The notes beneath the pieces were generated by a model that was not told where the DNA came from, did no database searches, and saw only the letters and a program-made list of their open reading frames with translations. A DNA stretch of 64,000 nt from Acidobacteriota bacterium (GTDB taxonomy: Bacteria; Acidobacteriota; Terriglobia; Acidiferrales; UBA7541). Location: positions 62,001-126,000 of the forward strand of contig PMTV01000053.1 in NCBI GenBank assembly GCA_003167215.1, written 5' to 3'. The position numbers were made by a program, and so were the translations under genes. Positions 35,061-43,914 of the stretch are shown piece by piece (the stretch's first letter is position 1; every line of letters begins with the position of its first letter).

Positions 35061-36395
35061 CTAGTGATACTGAATCAGCTTGAAGATGTCGCTGTACATC
35101 ACGAATGCGAAAATACCCAGCAGAAATACAAGGCCAACCTGGACGAATCGCTCTTTCACGGCGATGCTCAGATCGCGACGGAGAGTGCCTTCAATGGCCA
35201 ACATAAGAAGGTGGCCGCCGTCGAGGATCGGGATCGGAAGCAGATTCAGAAGGCCGAGATTGAGGCTTATAACCGCCATCAGCCAGAGCAGATCCGTCGG
35301 TCCCCGCTTGGCCGCTCGGCCTGATTCTCGCGCGATACCCACGACGGTCGAAAGTTGGCCCAGCTTCACGCGCCCGGTAAATAGGCCCTTCAGAACCTGC
35401 AAAATCTGGCCCATACCAAGCGCTGTCTGAATTCCAGCTTCTTTTCCTGCGGGAATAAATTGCTGCTTCTCGAAATCCGCCTGAATCTTGGGCAAAACGC
35501 CGACCTGCCAGAACATGCTTCCATCGGCGCCCATTCCCTGAACCGGAGTGATGACGAAGGACAAGTCTTTCCCGTCGCGCTGGACGGAGAATTGAATCGG
35601 ATGGCCATCGGAGCCGCGCACTGTTTCGACCAACTGTTGCCAGGTGACGACAGGCTTCCCATTCATGGCGACAATCTTGTCGCCGGGTTTCATTCCGGCT
35701 TTTTCCGCTGGAGTGCCGATCCCTATTTCGTCGGTGATGGCGGGCTCTGGCGGGTACCCAATCAGCGGATAAAGAGTGCTCGAGGCCGGCGGCATTTTTG
35801 CGCTGAGTGTTTGCTCGGTGCCGGCTCGATCAACCTTAAGGGTAACGGCTTGGTCAGGCGCTACATCTTTTAGCTGAGTGATTACCTTTTCCCAGGTGTC
35901 GGTCTTGACGCCGTTTACGGCAACAATGCGGTCGCCCGGCTGAACGCCGGAAGCGCTGGTGTCCTTCTGCGGAATTGCCGCCACTTGTGCCGGCTGCCGG
36001 AGGTAAGGGTCCGCAGGGAGACCAACAAGCCAAAAAATTCCCCAAAAAACGACAAAGGCCAGAATGATGTTCATCGTGGGGCCGGCCACAGCGATAATCA
36101 TCCGCACCCAGCGCGGCTTCGAGAGGAACTCATAATCAGCGCCGGTACGCTCTTCCACCGGATTGTCGCCCGCCATGCGCACGTAACCGCCGAAGGGCAG
36201 CGCGCTCAGCCGGTAGTCGGTGTCGCCGCGTTTCACACCGAATATCCGGGGGCCGAAGCCGAAAGAAAACACATCCACGCGAATGCCCGAAAGTTTTGCG
36301 GCGACGAAATGTCCCCATTCGTGGACGAATATCACGACGCCCAGGACGATGGTCACCGAGACGATGGCGATCACTGCGCTATGAAAGTTGGCCAT
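35061..36395 (-). CDS. rseP: RIP site-2 metalloprotease RseP
   Basis: A 444-residue inner-membrane zinc protease that cleaves membrane-bound substrates such as anti-sigma factors. The first helix contains the active-site motif HEWGH (His25, Glu26, His29). Two PDZ domains follow: QPGDRIVAVNGVKTDTWEKV and KPGDKIVAMNGKPVVTWQQL. The C-terminal half has LLPIPILDGGHLLMLAIEG with the third metal ligand Asp in the LDG motif. The start at 36395 follows AGAGG. It begins 13 bases after the stop of dxr, as in many bacterial dxr-rseP operons. Confidence 0.93.
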   Translation of the reverse strand: MANFHSAVIAIVSVTIVLGVVIFVHEWGHFVAAKLSGIRVDVFSFGFGPRIFGVKRGDTDYRLSALPFGGYVRMAGDNPVEERTGADYEFLSKPRWVRMIIAVAGPTMNIILAFVVFWGIFWLVGLPADPYLRQPAQVAAIPQKDTSASGVQPGDRIVAVNGVKTDTWEKVITQLKDVAPDQAVTLKVDRAGTEQTLSAKMPPASSTLYPLIGYPPEPAITDEIGIGTPAEKAGMKPGDKIVAMNGKPVVTWQQLVETVRGSDGHPIQFSVQRDGKDLSFVITPVQGMGADGSMFWQVGVLPKIQADFEKQQFIPAGKEAGIQTALGMGQILQVLKGLFTGRVKLGQLSTVVGIARESGRAAKRGPTDLLWLMAVISLNLGLLNLLPIPILDGGHLLMLAIEGTLRRDLSIAVKERFVQVGLVFLLGIFAFVMYSDIFKLIQYH

Positions 36396-36408
36396 GCTTG
36401 CCTCTATT

Positions 36409-37596
36409 TTAGTTCTTTCTGCGCTCGACTTCCAGTTGAGCGAGCCGCCGAGCTTCAGCGTCGGCGGCAAGTACGTCTTCTATCTTTTCAAACGCAGCTC
36501 GCGGCATGCGTTCCAACACGCGCTCGATCACGGCGGCAATTCCCGGGAAAGGCAGCTTCCCGGCAAGAAATGCGGCTACCGCGATTTCGTCGGCCGCGTT
36601 TAACGCGCACGGCAGCGGTCCTCCCTGCCTCAGTGCTTCCTTCGCCAGCGTAAGGCACGGAAATTTTCGCGCCGGAACTTCTTCAAACTCCAGCCTGCGT
36701 AAAGTGGACCAGTCCAGAGCACAATCCTTCGACGGAACCCGCTCCGGATAGGTTAGCGCATAAAGGATGGGCATGCGCATATCCGTTGCGCCGAGTTGTG
36801 CCAGGATTGAACCATCAACAAATTCCACCATGGAATGAATGGTGGACTGCGGGTGAATGACTACTTGAATCTGGTCCAGACCCACATCGAAGAGCCACCG
36901 CGCTTCGATGACTTCGAATCCTTTATTCATCAGCGTGGCGGAATCAATGGTGATGCGCTGACCCATCTTCCAATTTGGATGCGCCAGGGCTTGCTTGGGG
37001 GTTGCTTTCGCGATTTTTGCCAGAGCTGTAGTGCGGAACGGACCGCCGGAAGCGGTTAGGATGAGCCGCTTGACTTCGCTGCGCTGACCCGCGCGCAAGC
37101 ATTGGTGGATCGCGTTGTGCTCGCTGTCCACAGGGAGCAGGACCGTGCCGTGGCGCTTTACGGCGGCCATCACCACTTCTCCGGCGGCCACCAGGACTTC
37201 TTTGTTCGCCAACGCGATTTGCTTTCCCTGCTCTATGGCTTTATACGTGGCGGGAAGGCCGACGACGCCTACTGCGGCCGAAACAACCATTTCCGCGTCG
37301 GGATGCGTGGCGACGCGTTCGATTCCTTCGGCGCCAAAGAGTATTTCGAAACCGGGCTGCGCGGCCTCCTTGCGCCCATGGTGCTTCTTCAAAATGGCGC
37401 AGAGTTCGCGCGCGCCGGATTCAGTGGCGACCGAAACCACTTGCGGGCGATACTTCGCCACTTGTTCGGCGACCAGGGCGACATTCGATCCCGCAGCCAG
37501 CGCTACGACTTCAAATCTTCCCGGATGCGCGTCAATTACTTTGAAGCACTGACGGCCGATGGAGCCTGTGGAGCCGAGAATCGCGATCTTCTTCAT
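36409..37596 (-). CDS. dxr: 1-deoxy-D-xylulose 5-phosphate reductoisomerase
   Basis: A 395-residue enzyme of the MEP isoprenoid pathway that converts DXP to 2-C-methylerythritol 4-phosphate with NADPH. The NADPH motif KIAILGSTGSIGRQCFKVI opens the protein. The substrate and metal site PVDSEHNAIHQCL (Asp, Glu) and the catalytic loop LTASGGPFR are present, and HPNWKMGQRITIDSATLMNKG is typical. ATG at 37596 is preferred over the GTG just before it. Downstream is rseP. Upstream, an unrelated alpha/beta hydrolase occupies the place where cdsA is usual. Confidence 0.95.
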   Translation of the reverse strand: MKKIAILGSTGSIGRQCFKVIDAHPGRFEVVALAAGSNVALVAEQVAKYRPQVVSVATESGARELCAILKKHHGRKEAAQPGFEILFGAEGIERVATHPDAEMVVSAAVGVVGLPATYKAIEQGKQIALANKEVLVAAGEVVMAAVKRHGTVLLPVDSEHNAIHQCLRAGQRSEVKRLILTASGGPFRTTALAKIAKATPKQALAHPNWKMGQRITIDSATLMNKGFEVIEARWLFDVGLDQIQVVIHPQSTIHSMVEFVDGSILAQLGATDMRMPILYALTYPERVPSKDCALDWSTLRRLEFEEVPARKFPCLTLAKEALRQGGPLPCALNAADEIAVAAFLAGKLPFPGIAAVIERVLERMPRAAFEKIEDVLAADAEARRLAQLEVERRKN

Positions 37597-37692
37597 CACA
37601 GGCTCTAGTTTATCGGCGTTTGCGAGAATATGCGAATGCGGAGTGCGCGCGCTTTCCCGATGCGGCCTTGATTGATAACCGGCGTTAGCGCG

Positions 37693-38778
37693 TCAATGGG
37701 CTGACTTGTCCAGGAGTTGCTTTAGATAGGACTGCCAGACAACAGCCCAGGTGTGCGTGCCGTGGCCGTGAGTTTGATCGCTGATGGGAATCAGAACAAA
37801 CGTTCCATTCTTCAGCCGCCTGCTTTCCTTCTCTGCGATGCCGAGTTCTGGCGGATTTATAAAGTCGTCGGCAGAGTTGATCCAGATCACAGGCGCCGTA
37901 ATCTTTTCCAGTTGCGGCGATGGATCATAGTTGCGCGAAGCGTTCACCTGGTAGAGCAGATCGTTCGCGTCGAGCGTCGCGGCCCGTTTCTCCGCATCGT
38001 CCGCATATTTGTCCGCCGCGTCGCGAGTAGGTAGGGTCTTCTGCATCAAGAGCGGCGCGCTTCCCGCAATTACCAGGAAATCTTCGGCGGTGAGCAAGGC
38101 CTGCTTCGGTTCTTCTTTGTACTCGCCGCCGTTCCAGGCCGGGTCGTCGCGAATCGCATCCATCAGCATCTTGCGCCAAACGCGATTGCGTCCCACGATT
38201 TGCACGGGCAGGCACGCCAGGGGCATCAAGGCGTCCATGAAGTCCGGATAGGTTTCTCCCCAAACGAACGAGTGCATGCACCCCATGGAAGTGCCGAGAA
38301 TCAATCGCAAATGCTGCACGCCCAAGCCCTCGGTTACGAGGAGATGCTGCGCGGACACCATGTCGTCGTACTCATACGCTGGAAAATGGGCGTGCATGCC
38401 ATCGCTGGGCTTGGAAGATTTTCCGTGGCCGATTCCGTCCGGCAAAATAATGAAGTATTTGTTGATGTCGAGTAGTTGTCCGGGACCATATAGTTCTCCG
38501 GCGAACTGCGCGACCAGGAATTGTTGGCCCGATCCGCCGGTTCCGTGCAGGATGAGGACCGCGTTTTTTATTCGACCCTGAGCATCCCGCTCTGGCTTCC
38601 CCAAAGTCTTGTAGTGCAAGCGCAGCTCCGGAAGTTCTTCGCCCGATTTGAACTTGAAGTTGTGCGCGACATAATCGCCTTCCGTCGCCGGATACTGGGA
38701 GGCCGTCTGCGCACACAGGCTTGCCGAGGCAAGAAATGCAACGGCAACCAGCGAAACTGCGCGTGCGAAAAGAGTCAT
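37693..38778 (-). CDS. Exported alpha/beta hydrolase, homoserine O-acetyltransferase-like
   Basis: A 361-residue protein with a signal peptide (AVSLVAVAFLASASLCAQ). The fold resembles MetX: VLILHGTGGSGQQF (oxyanion loop), nucleophile elbow LILGTSMGCMHSF and the late acid/His part NSADDFINPPE ... HGHGTHTW. MetX itself is cytosolic, so an exported hydrolase or acyltransferase of the same family is more likely. The gene lies 38 bases after the amidase gene and 96 before dxr on the same strand. Both hydrolases interrupt the envelope/isoprenoid cluster. Confidence 0.82.
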   Translation of the reverse strand: MTLFARAVSLVAVAFLASASLCAQTASQYPATEGDYVAHNFKFKSGEELPELRLHYKTLGKPERDAQGRIKNAVLILHGTGGSGQQFLVAQFAGELYGPGQLLDINKYFIILPDGIGHGKSSKPSDGMHAHFPAYEYDDMVSAQHLLVTEGLGVQHLRLILGTSMGCMHSFVWGETYPDFMDALMPLACLPVQIVGRNRVWRKMLMDAIRDDPAWNGGEYKEEPKQALLTAEDFLVIAGSAPLLMQKTLPTRDAADKYADDAEKRAATLDANDLLYQVNASRNYDPSPQLEKITAPVIWINSADDFINPPELGIAEKESRRLKNGTFVLIPISDQTHGHGTHTWAVVWQSYLKQLLDKSAH

Positions 38779-38816
38779 GTTCTGCTCCTCTTTGGCTCTC
38801 AGGTTTCTCAGCGTGC

Positions 38817-40628
38817 TCAGAATCCCGGGGGGCGTTCACCGGCTACGCCAAAGGCGCGCTCTAATGCAAGGCCGGCGCTCGCCATCGTACCCTCATCGAA
38901 AAGGCGACCGATCAAGGTGACGCCGTGGGGAACGCGGCGCGGCGGCGAAAATTTCGGCAGCGGTCTACTTGGATCCGGGGCCCAGTCGCTGCGCGCTTGT
39001 GATACTTCCACAAATCCTGCGCGCAATGTGAGCGAGGGATGGCCGGTAAAGTTCGTAATGGTCAGCATCTCATCGCGCAACGACGGAACCAGGAGAAGGT
39101 CTACTTCCGAGAATACTCGCGCCATTTCTTCGGCCACTTTGCGCCGAAGCCGATCAGCCTGCACAAAGTCCACCGCCGAGAGAAAGCGGGCTTGTCGGAA
39201 GAGATTGGGCCAAGCGTCGAACGTTTGAACCTTAAGCTGGTCCAGACCGTGACTCAATGTGAGTTCCTCAAAGGCAGCGGCCCCTTCCGCGAAGAGAATC
39301 AGGTCGAGCGAGTCATACGGCCAGTTGGGAATAGATACCTCAACCGGAATCATGCCAACTTTTTTTACCGTTTCCAAAGCGGCGCGGTCAACATCGGTTG
39401 CGGGATTGTGAGTCATCCAATCCGGAAAGTAGCCGACACGCAGCCCCTGGACGGAAGCACCCGCGTCGAAATCAAGCTTGCTGGGAACACTCGATAGGTC
39501 GCCGGCGTCAGGTCCTGAGATAGCGTGAAGCACCAGCATGGTGTCTTCCACGCTGCGCGCCATGGGGCCGAGCTTGTCGAGCGACCAGCAAAGCGTCATC
39601 GCGCCCGTTCGTGAGACGCGACCGTAGGTGGGCCGCAATCCAGTAACCCCGCAACGCATAGACGGGGAGACGATGCTGCCTCCGGTCTCGCTGCCGATAG
39701 AAAAGCCCACCAGGGCGGCCGCAGTGGCGGCACCAGGCCCCGCGCTCGATCCAGAGGAGCCTTCCTCAAGCAGCCAGGGATTCATCGTCTGGCCGCCGAA
39801 CCAAACGTCGTTGAGCGCTAGCGAGCCCAAGCTAAGCTTAGCTACGAGCACCGCCCCGGACTCGTTCAGGCGCTGCACTACCGCAGCATCCTTGGCTGGG
39901 ACGCGGTTCCTGAAAGGCTCAGCCCCGTATGTAGTAGGAATTCCGGCGGTGTCCAGAAGATCCTTGCCACCCCAGGGAATGCCGTGCAGGGGCCCGCGAT
40001 ACTTCCCCGCTGCAATCTCCTCGTCGGCCCTTTTCGCTTGCGCCAGAGCCAATTCCGGCGTGAGCGTGATAACGCAGCGCAGTTCAGGATCATATTTCGC
40101 TATCCGCTCCAGATAAAGGCGAGTGAGCTGCTCAGAGCTAAGCTTTCGCTGTTCGACCCAACGCGAGAGTTGCATCAGGGGAGCGAAGGCAATGTCTTCA
40201 TCCTTTGCAGGGAGTGGCCCCGGATCGGCATGGCTGCGGATAAATCGATCGCGGGCAGGGCCCGCCTTTTGACCGGGCAGCACCGGGTTCCAGAGCGAAT
40301 ACGGTGCGAGTCCCGGTTCCAGGTCCACTTTGTGCGGCCCGGTGCGCCGCTCATAAAGCGGCGCCATGCTGACGCGCCAACTGCTCGCTGCCAAGGCGCG
40401 CTCTGCTTCGTTCAATTCCACCTGTACGAGCTTTTCTGCTTCGCCAAACGTGGCAGGCGACACCTGCGGTCCCATGGGGTGCGCAGTGCCAAATGCGGGA
40501 GGCGCTCCGGGTGGCAGACCAGGTTGCTGTTCCTGGCCAAGACAGGGAGTGGCTGCGGCCAATGGAGTAGCTGCCGCCAGCAGACCGAGAGATGTCTCGG
40601 TCAAGAATTCTCTTCGCGATTTTGACAT
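38817..40628 (-). CDS. Tat-exported amidase (amidase signature family)
   Basis: A 603-residue amidase. The N-terminus has a twin-arginine signal (SRREFLTETSLGLLAAATPL). The amidase signature core is seen, with Lys in AVLVAKLSLGSLALNDVWF and the Ser pair in EGSSGSSAGPGAATAAALVG then FSIGSETGGSIVSPS. The catalytic Ser-cisSer-Lys triad seems complete. Members hydrolyse amides outside the Gln-tRNA system. Tat export argues against GatA. The region 80-150 is a non-conserved insertion. It is upstream of the alpha/beta hydrolase and may act in the same degradation pathway. Confidence 0.88.
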   Translation of the reverse strand: MSKSRREFLTETSLGLLAAATPLAAATPCLGQEQQPGLPPGAPPAFGTAHPMGPQVSPATFGEAEKLVQVELNEAERALAASSWRVSMAPLYERRTGPHKVDLEPGLAPYSLWNPVLPGQKAGPARDRFIRSHADPGPLPAKDEDIAFAPLMQLSRWVEQRKLSSEQLTRLYLERIAKYDPELRCVITLTPELALAQAKRADEEIAAGKYRGPLHGIPWGGKDLLDTAGIPTTYGAEPFRNRVPAKDAAVVQRLNESGAVLVAKLSLGSLALNDVWFGGQTMNPWLLEEGSSGSSAGPGAATAAALVGFSIGSETGGSIVSPSMRCGVTGLRPTYGRVSRTGAMTLCWSLDKLGPMARSVEDTMLVLHAISGPDAGDLSSVPSKLDFDAGASVQGLRVGYFPDWMTHNPATDVDRAALETVKKVGMIPVEVSIPNWPYDSLDLILFAEGAAAFEELTLSHGLDQLKVQTFDAWPNLFRQARFLSAVDFVQADRLRRKVAEEMARVFSEVDLLLVPSLRDEMLTITNFTGHPSLTLRAGFVEVSQARSDWAPDPSRPLPKFSPPRRVPHGVTLIGRLFDEGTMASAGLALERAFGVAGERPPGF

Positions 40629-40747
40629 GCCTTCCTCCGTAGGGCTTCGTGCCGAAGCCTCGAACCCGAAGCGTATCTAATTTAATCACTAGGAAGAGGA
40701 GCGCGCCCGTGTCGCCGGTGGGGGCATTCCTTCAGCCCGTTTTGTGG

Positions 40748-41608
40748 TCAACGTGCCATCGCAATCCATTGATAAAGAATCCACACGACTGGGGCGGCGA
40801 GGATGAGGCTGTCGATGCGATCCAGGACGCCCCCGTGGCCTGGGAGCAAGCCTCCGGAGTCTTTCACCGCGGCGCCGCGCTTGTAGGCCGACTCGATCAA
40901 ATCGCCCATTTGGCCGGCAATGTTCGCGAGTCCCGCGATCACCATCAAGGTTACTTCGTCCATGTGCATCCAGCGCGCAAAAAAGACCGCCACAAGCAGC
41001 GAGCCCAGCAGGTTGCCTAACGCGCCCTCCCACGTTTTCTTGGGGCTGAGCGCCGGAGCCATTGGAACGCGGCCAAATCCGCGGCCCACAAAATACGCGA
41101 GCATGTCGCCCGCCCAGACAAGACAGAGCGCGAAAAGCACGAGCTGCCGCCCGGTGTGCTCGATCTCGTTCAAGCGAATCAGATAGCTGAAGGGGAGAGC
41201 GATGAACAAAAGCCCCGCCGCGCTGACGGCGATGGAAGGCAGCACTTCGTGCAGCGGGCGGCGCGTGAGAAGTCCGATGGAAACACAGCCGAAGACGAAG
41301 ACGAGTAGTATGGCTTCCACTGAGAATACGCCGCCTACTGCGTTTCGAACCAGTGAGACGCCCTCGCTGATCGTGCGCGTCTCCAAAAAACCCTGCGAAT
41401 ATTGCGCGTAGAAAACCCCGGCGACGCATACCATCGTCCACTTTTGATAGGCGACCAACCCCACGCGATTCGCGAGCGCAAAAAATTCAACCAGGGCAAG
41501 TATGGCAACAACACCGGCCAGAGCAGCGAGTAGCGCGGGCGGTCCCCACCAAACTAATGCGACAACAACGGGTATCAGCACAACGGCGGTTAAAATGCGC
41601 AGGAGCAT
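40748..41608 (-). CDS. cdsA: Phosphatidate cytidylyltransferase
   Basis: A 286-residue inner-membrane enzyme making CDP-diacylglycerol from phosphatidate and CTP. It has about eight transmembrane segments. The signature lies at the C-terminal part: SPKKTWEGALGNLLGSLL, then SAYKRGAAVKDSGGLLPGHG and GVLDRIDSLI. It starts 6 bases after the stop of uppS, so they form an operon. Confidence 0.95.
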   Translation of the reverse strand: MLLRILTAVVLIPVVVALVWWGPPALLAALAGVVAILALVEFFALANRVGLVAYQKWTMVCVAGVFYAQYSQGFLETRTISEGVSLVRNAVGGVFSVEAILLVFVFGCVSIGLLTRRPLHEVLPSIAVSAAGLLFIALPFSYLIRLNEIEHTGRQLVLFALCLVWAGDMLAYFVGRGFGRVPMAPALSPKKTWEGALGNLLGSLLVAVFFARWMHMDEVTLMVIAGLANIAGQMGDLIESAYKRGAAVKDSGGLLPGHGGVLDRIDSLILAAPVVWILYQWIAMAR

Positions 41609-41614
41609 TCGGCG

Positions 41615-42448
41615 TCAGCCTCGTCCCCGCCCTGCGGAACGTTTTGCCATCTTGCCTGAATCGCCCGGCTCCGGCGCCGCGTTTAGGCCGCCGTAGCGGC
41701 GTTCGCGCTTTTGAAAATCAACAAGCGCCTCCAGCAAGCGAGCGCGTGAAAAATCGGGCCACAGCGTTTCCGTAACGTAAATTTCCGCATAAGCGATCTG
41801 CCACAGTAGAAAATTACTTACGCGCATTTCCCCGCTGGTGCGAATCAGCAGGTCAGGATCGGGCAGCCCGGCGGTATAAAGATGTTCCGAGACGGTCTGT
41901 TCGTCTGCCTGAAAGGCCGAGAGGCCGTTTGAGCGAACGTGTTCGAGCATGGCGTTGAACGCGTCCACCAGCTCGGCTCGCCCGCCGTAATTCAGCGCGA
42001 CGACCAGCTTCATGCCCGTGTTACGCGCCGTCATGCGCATCCCGTACTCGATGTCCTTACGCACGCCGTCGGGGAGCTGCTCCGAGCGGCCGATGATCAG
42101 CAGGCGGATATTATTTTTGTGAATCGCGGGCAGCTCGCGCTTCAAGTACTCGCGCAGCAGGCGCATCAAGAAATCTACTTCCGCTTGCGGACGCCGCCAG
42201 TTTTCCAGCGAAAAAGCGTAGAGGGTAAGGTAAGGCAGCTTCAAGCGCGCGCAGGACTCGATAATTTCTCGCGCAGCTTTGACGCCTGCGCGATGCCCGG
42301 CCACGCGCGGCAAATGCCTGTGCTGCGCCCAGCGACCGTTGCCGTCCATGATGACGGCGAGGTGCTGCGGTAGCCGCTTCAGGTCGAGATTATCGAGGAG
42401 GGTCGCTTCCTCGGCGTTCGCAGGCTTCAACAGTTCGCTTGCTTTCAC
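41615..42448 (-). CDS. uppS: Isoprenyl (undecaprenyl) diphosphate synthase
   Basis: A 277-residue cis-prenyltransferase that makes the C55 lipid carrier for cell-wall synthesis. The catalytic Asp lies in HLAVIMDGNGRWAQHR, followed by HRAGVKAAREIIESC and the C-terminal DLLIRTSGEMRVSNFLLWQ and YAEIYVTETLWPDF. A basic tail (KMAKRSAGRGRG) extends past the normal end. It is the first gene of the uppS-cdsA pair. Confidence 0.95.
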   Translation of the reverse strand: MKASELLKPANAEEATLLDNLDLKRLPQHLAVIMDGNGRWAQHRHLPRVAGHRAGVKAAREIIESCARLKLPYLTLYAFSLENWRRPQAEVDFLMRLLREYLKRELPAIHKNNIRLLIIGRSEQLPDGVRKDIEYGMRMTARNTGMKLVVALNYGGRAELVDAFNAMLEHVRSNGLSAFQADEQTVSEHLYTAGLPDPDLLIRTSGEMRVSNFLLWQIAYAEIYVTETLWPDFSRARLLEALVDFQKRERRYGGLNAAPEPGDSGKMAKRSAGRGRG

Positions 42449-42525
42449 TAGGTCTCACTCGAAGGAGACAGCCAGAAAAACTAGCACACGCAGGGGACAC
42501 ACGCAAGGCAACGTAAGACAGAAAG

Positions 42526-43878
42526 CTAGAAGAAATGGTGGCGAAGCAAAGCGCCGGACAATCCAGTAGCCGCGGGCTCGAAGATGGAGGTGTAGATCAG
42601 GACCAGCGTCAGGATGATCATGATAATGCTGGCAGTCCAAGCCACCACGTTGAAACCCCAAGAGTTGGTGTGCTCGCCCATTAAATCGCGGCGGTTGATC
42701 AGTATCAGAATGAAAATCAAGACGATGGGCAGCCAGATACCGTTCCCCACTTGCGAATAAATCAAGATTTTCCACAACGGCGCCTTGGGGAACAGGACGA
42801 TACCTGCGCCCAACACAATGAGCGTGGTATAGAGCGAATAAAACGCGGGAGCTTCTTTAAACTTGCGATCGATTCCCGCTTCAAAGCCCAGGCCCTCGCA
42901 GATAACATGTGCCGTCGAAAGCGGCAGAATCGAGGCCGCGAATAGCGACGCATTCAACAGTCCGAACGCGAACAGCCCGCCGGCCCACTTCCCTGCCAGC
43001 GGAACCAAAGCTTGCGCCGCCTCTTTGGCGCTGGAAATACTGGTCAGGCCGTGCACGTTCAAAGTCGCGGCGCAGCAAACGATAATAAAAAAGACGATCA
43101 CCATGCAGGAGATGCTGCCTACCAGCACGTCCATACGCGCATGCTTATACTGTCGCGGGCCGACGCGTTTTTCCACAAAGCCCGCCTGCAGATAAAAAAA
43201 CTGCCAGGGAGCAATGGTGGTCCCCACCAGCCCGGTCAGCATTAGAAGGTATGGAGCATTCATGTGCAGGGACGGCACGACGAGTTCGTGGGCTGCGTAC
43301 AGCCAGTCGGGCTTCGCTAAGAACGCCGATAGCACGTAAGAAAGATAAAAGGCGCAAGCCACGAGAAAGATTTTTTCCACGATGCGATAGCTTCCGTAAA
43401 TCACAAGGAGCCAAACGGCAATCGCCGCCAGCGGCACGGAAATATAGCGGCTGACGTGCATCACCTCCGACGCTTCTGCCACGCCCGAAAATTCGGCAAC
43501 GGTATTGAAGAGGTCAACGAACAGGGCTGCAACCATCACGAAAAACGTGGAGCGGAATCCAAATTCTTCGCGAATCAGGTCGGAGAGGCCTTTCCCGGTG
43601 ACCACCCCCATACGCGCGCACATTTCCTCGCTGACGTACAGTGCGATGGTCATGGGAATCAGCGACCACAGGAGGGTGTAGCCGAATTGCGCGCCCGCTT
43701 GCGAGTAGGTGCTGATCCCGCCGGCGTCATTATCCACGTTTGAAGTGATAAGCCCGGGGCCCACGACTGCCAGGAACAGGGCCATGCGCTTGCGCCAGAA
43801 GTGCGAGCGGCGACTAAAATCCGTGCCGCGCTTCTTCCACGCTCCCCACGCGTTCGTTAAAGTGGCCCAGGTGTCCAT
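42526..43878 (-). CDS. Nramp-family transporter with altered metal site
   Basis: A 450-residue membrane protein of the Nramp family with about 11 helices. The first helix reads GPGLITSNVDNDAGGISTY, where manganese/iron Nramps have Asp-Pro-Gly-Asn; here the aligned residues are Asp51-Ala-Gly-Gly54. The sixth helix motif, usually Met-Pro-His, reads GTTIAPWQFFYLQAG, so the selectivity Met is replaced by Ala223. Loss of that Met is known to weaken the preference for soft metals, and Nramp-related magnesium transporters lack it. It is 36 bases after a soluble MgtE-type Mg2+ sensor protein, which fits Mg2+ transport. The substrate remains inferred. The start has a weak ribosome site. Confidence 0.85.
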   Translation of the reverse strand: MDTWATLTNAWGAWKKRGTDFSRRSHFWRKRMALFLAVVGPGLITSNVDNDAGGISTYSQAGAQFGYTLLWSLIPMTIALYVSEEMCARMGVVTGKGLSDLIREEFGFRSTFFVMVAALFVDLFNTVAEFSGVAEASEVMHVSRYISVPLAAIAVWLLVIYGSYRIVEKIFLVACAFYLSYVLSAFLAKPDWLYAAHELVVPSLHMNAPYLLMLTGLVGTTIAPWQFFYLQAGFVEKRVGPRQYKHARMDVLVGSISCMVIVFFIIVCCAATLNVHGLTSISSAKEAAQALVPLAGKWAGGLFAFGLLNASLFAASILPLSTAHVICEGLGFEAGIDRKFKEAPAFYSLYTTLIVLGAGIVLFPKAPLWKILIYSQVGNGIWLPIVLIFILILINRRDLMGEHTNSWGFNVVAWTASIIMIILTLVLIYTSIFEPAATGLSGALLRHHFF

Positions 43879-43914
43879 CGCTTCGTCTCTAGCGCTCCGC
43901 TTGCCGCTCTAATT

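Noticed and set aside
37693-38778. Homoserine O-acetyltransferase MetX of methionine synthesis
   Set aside because: The signal peptide places the protein outside the cytoplasm and no methionine genes are adjacent, so only family-level similarity is claimed.
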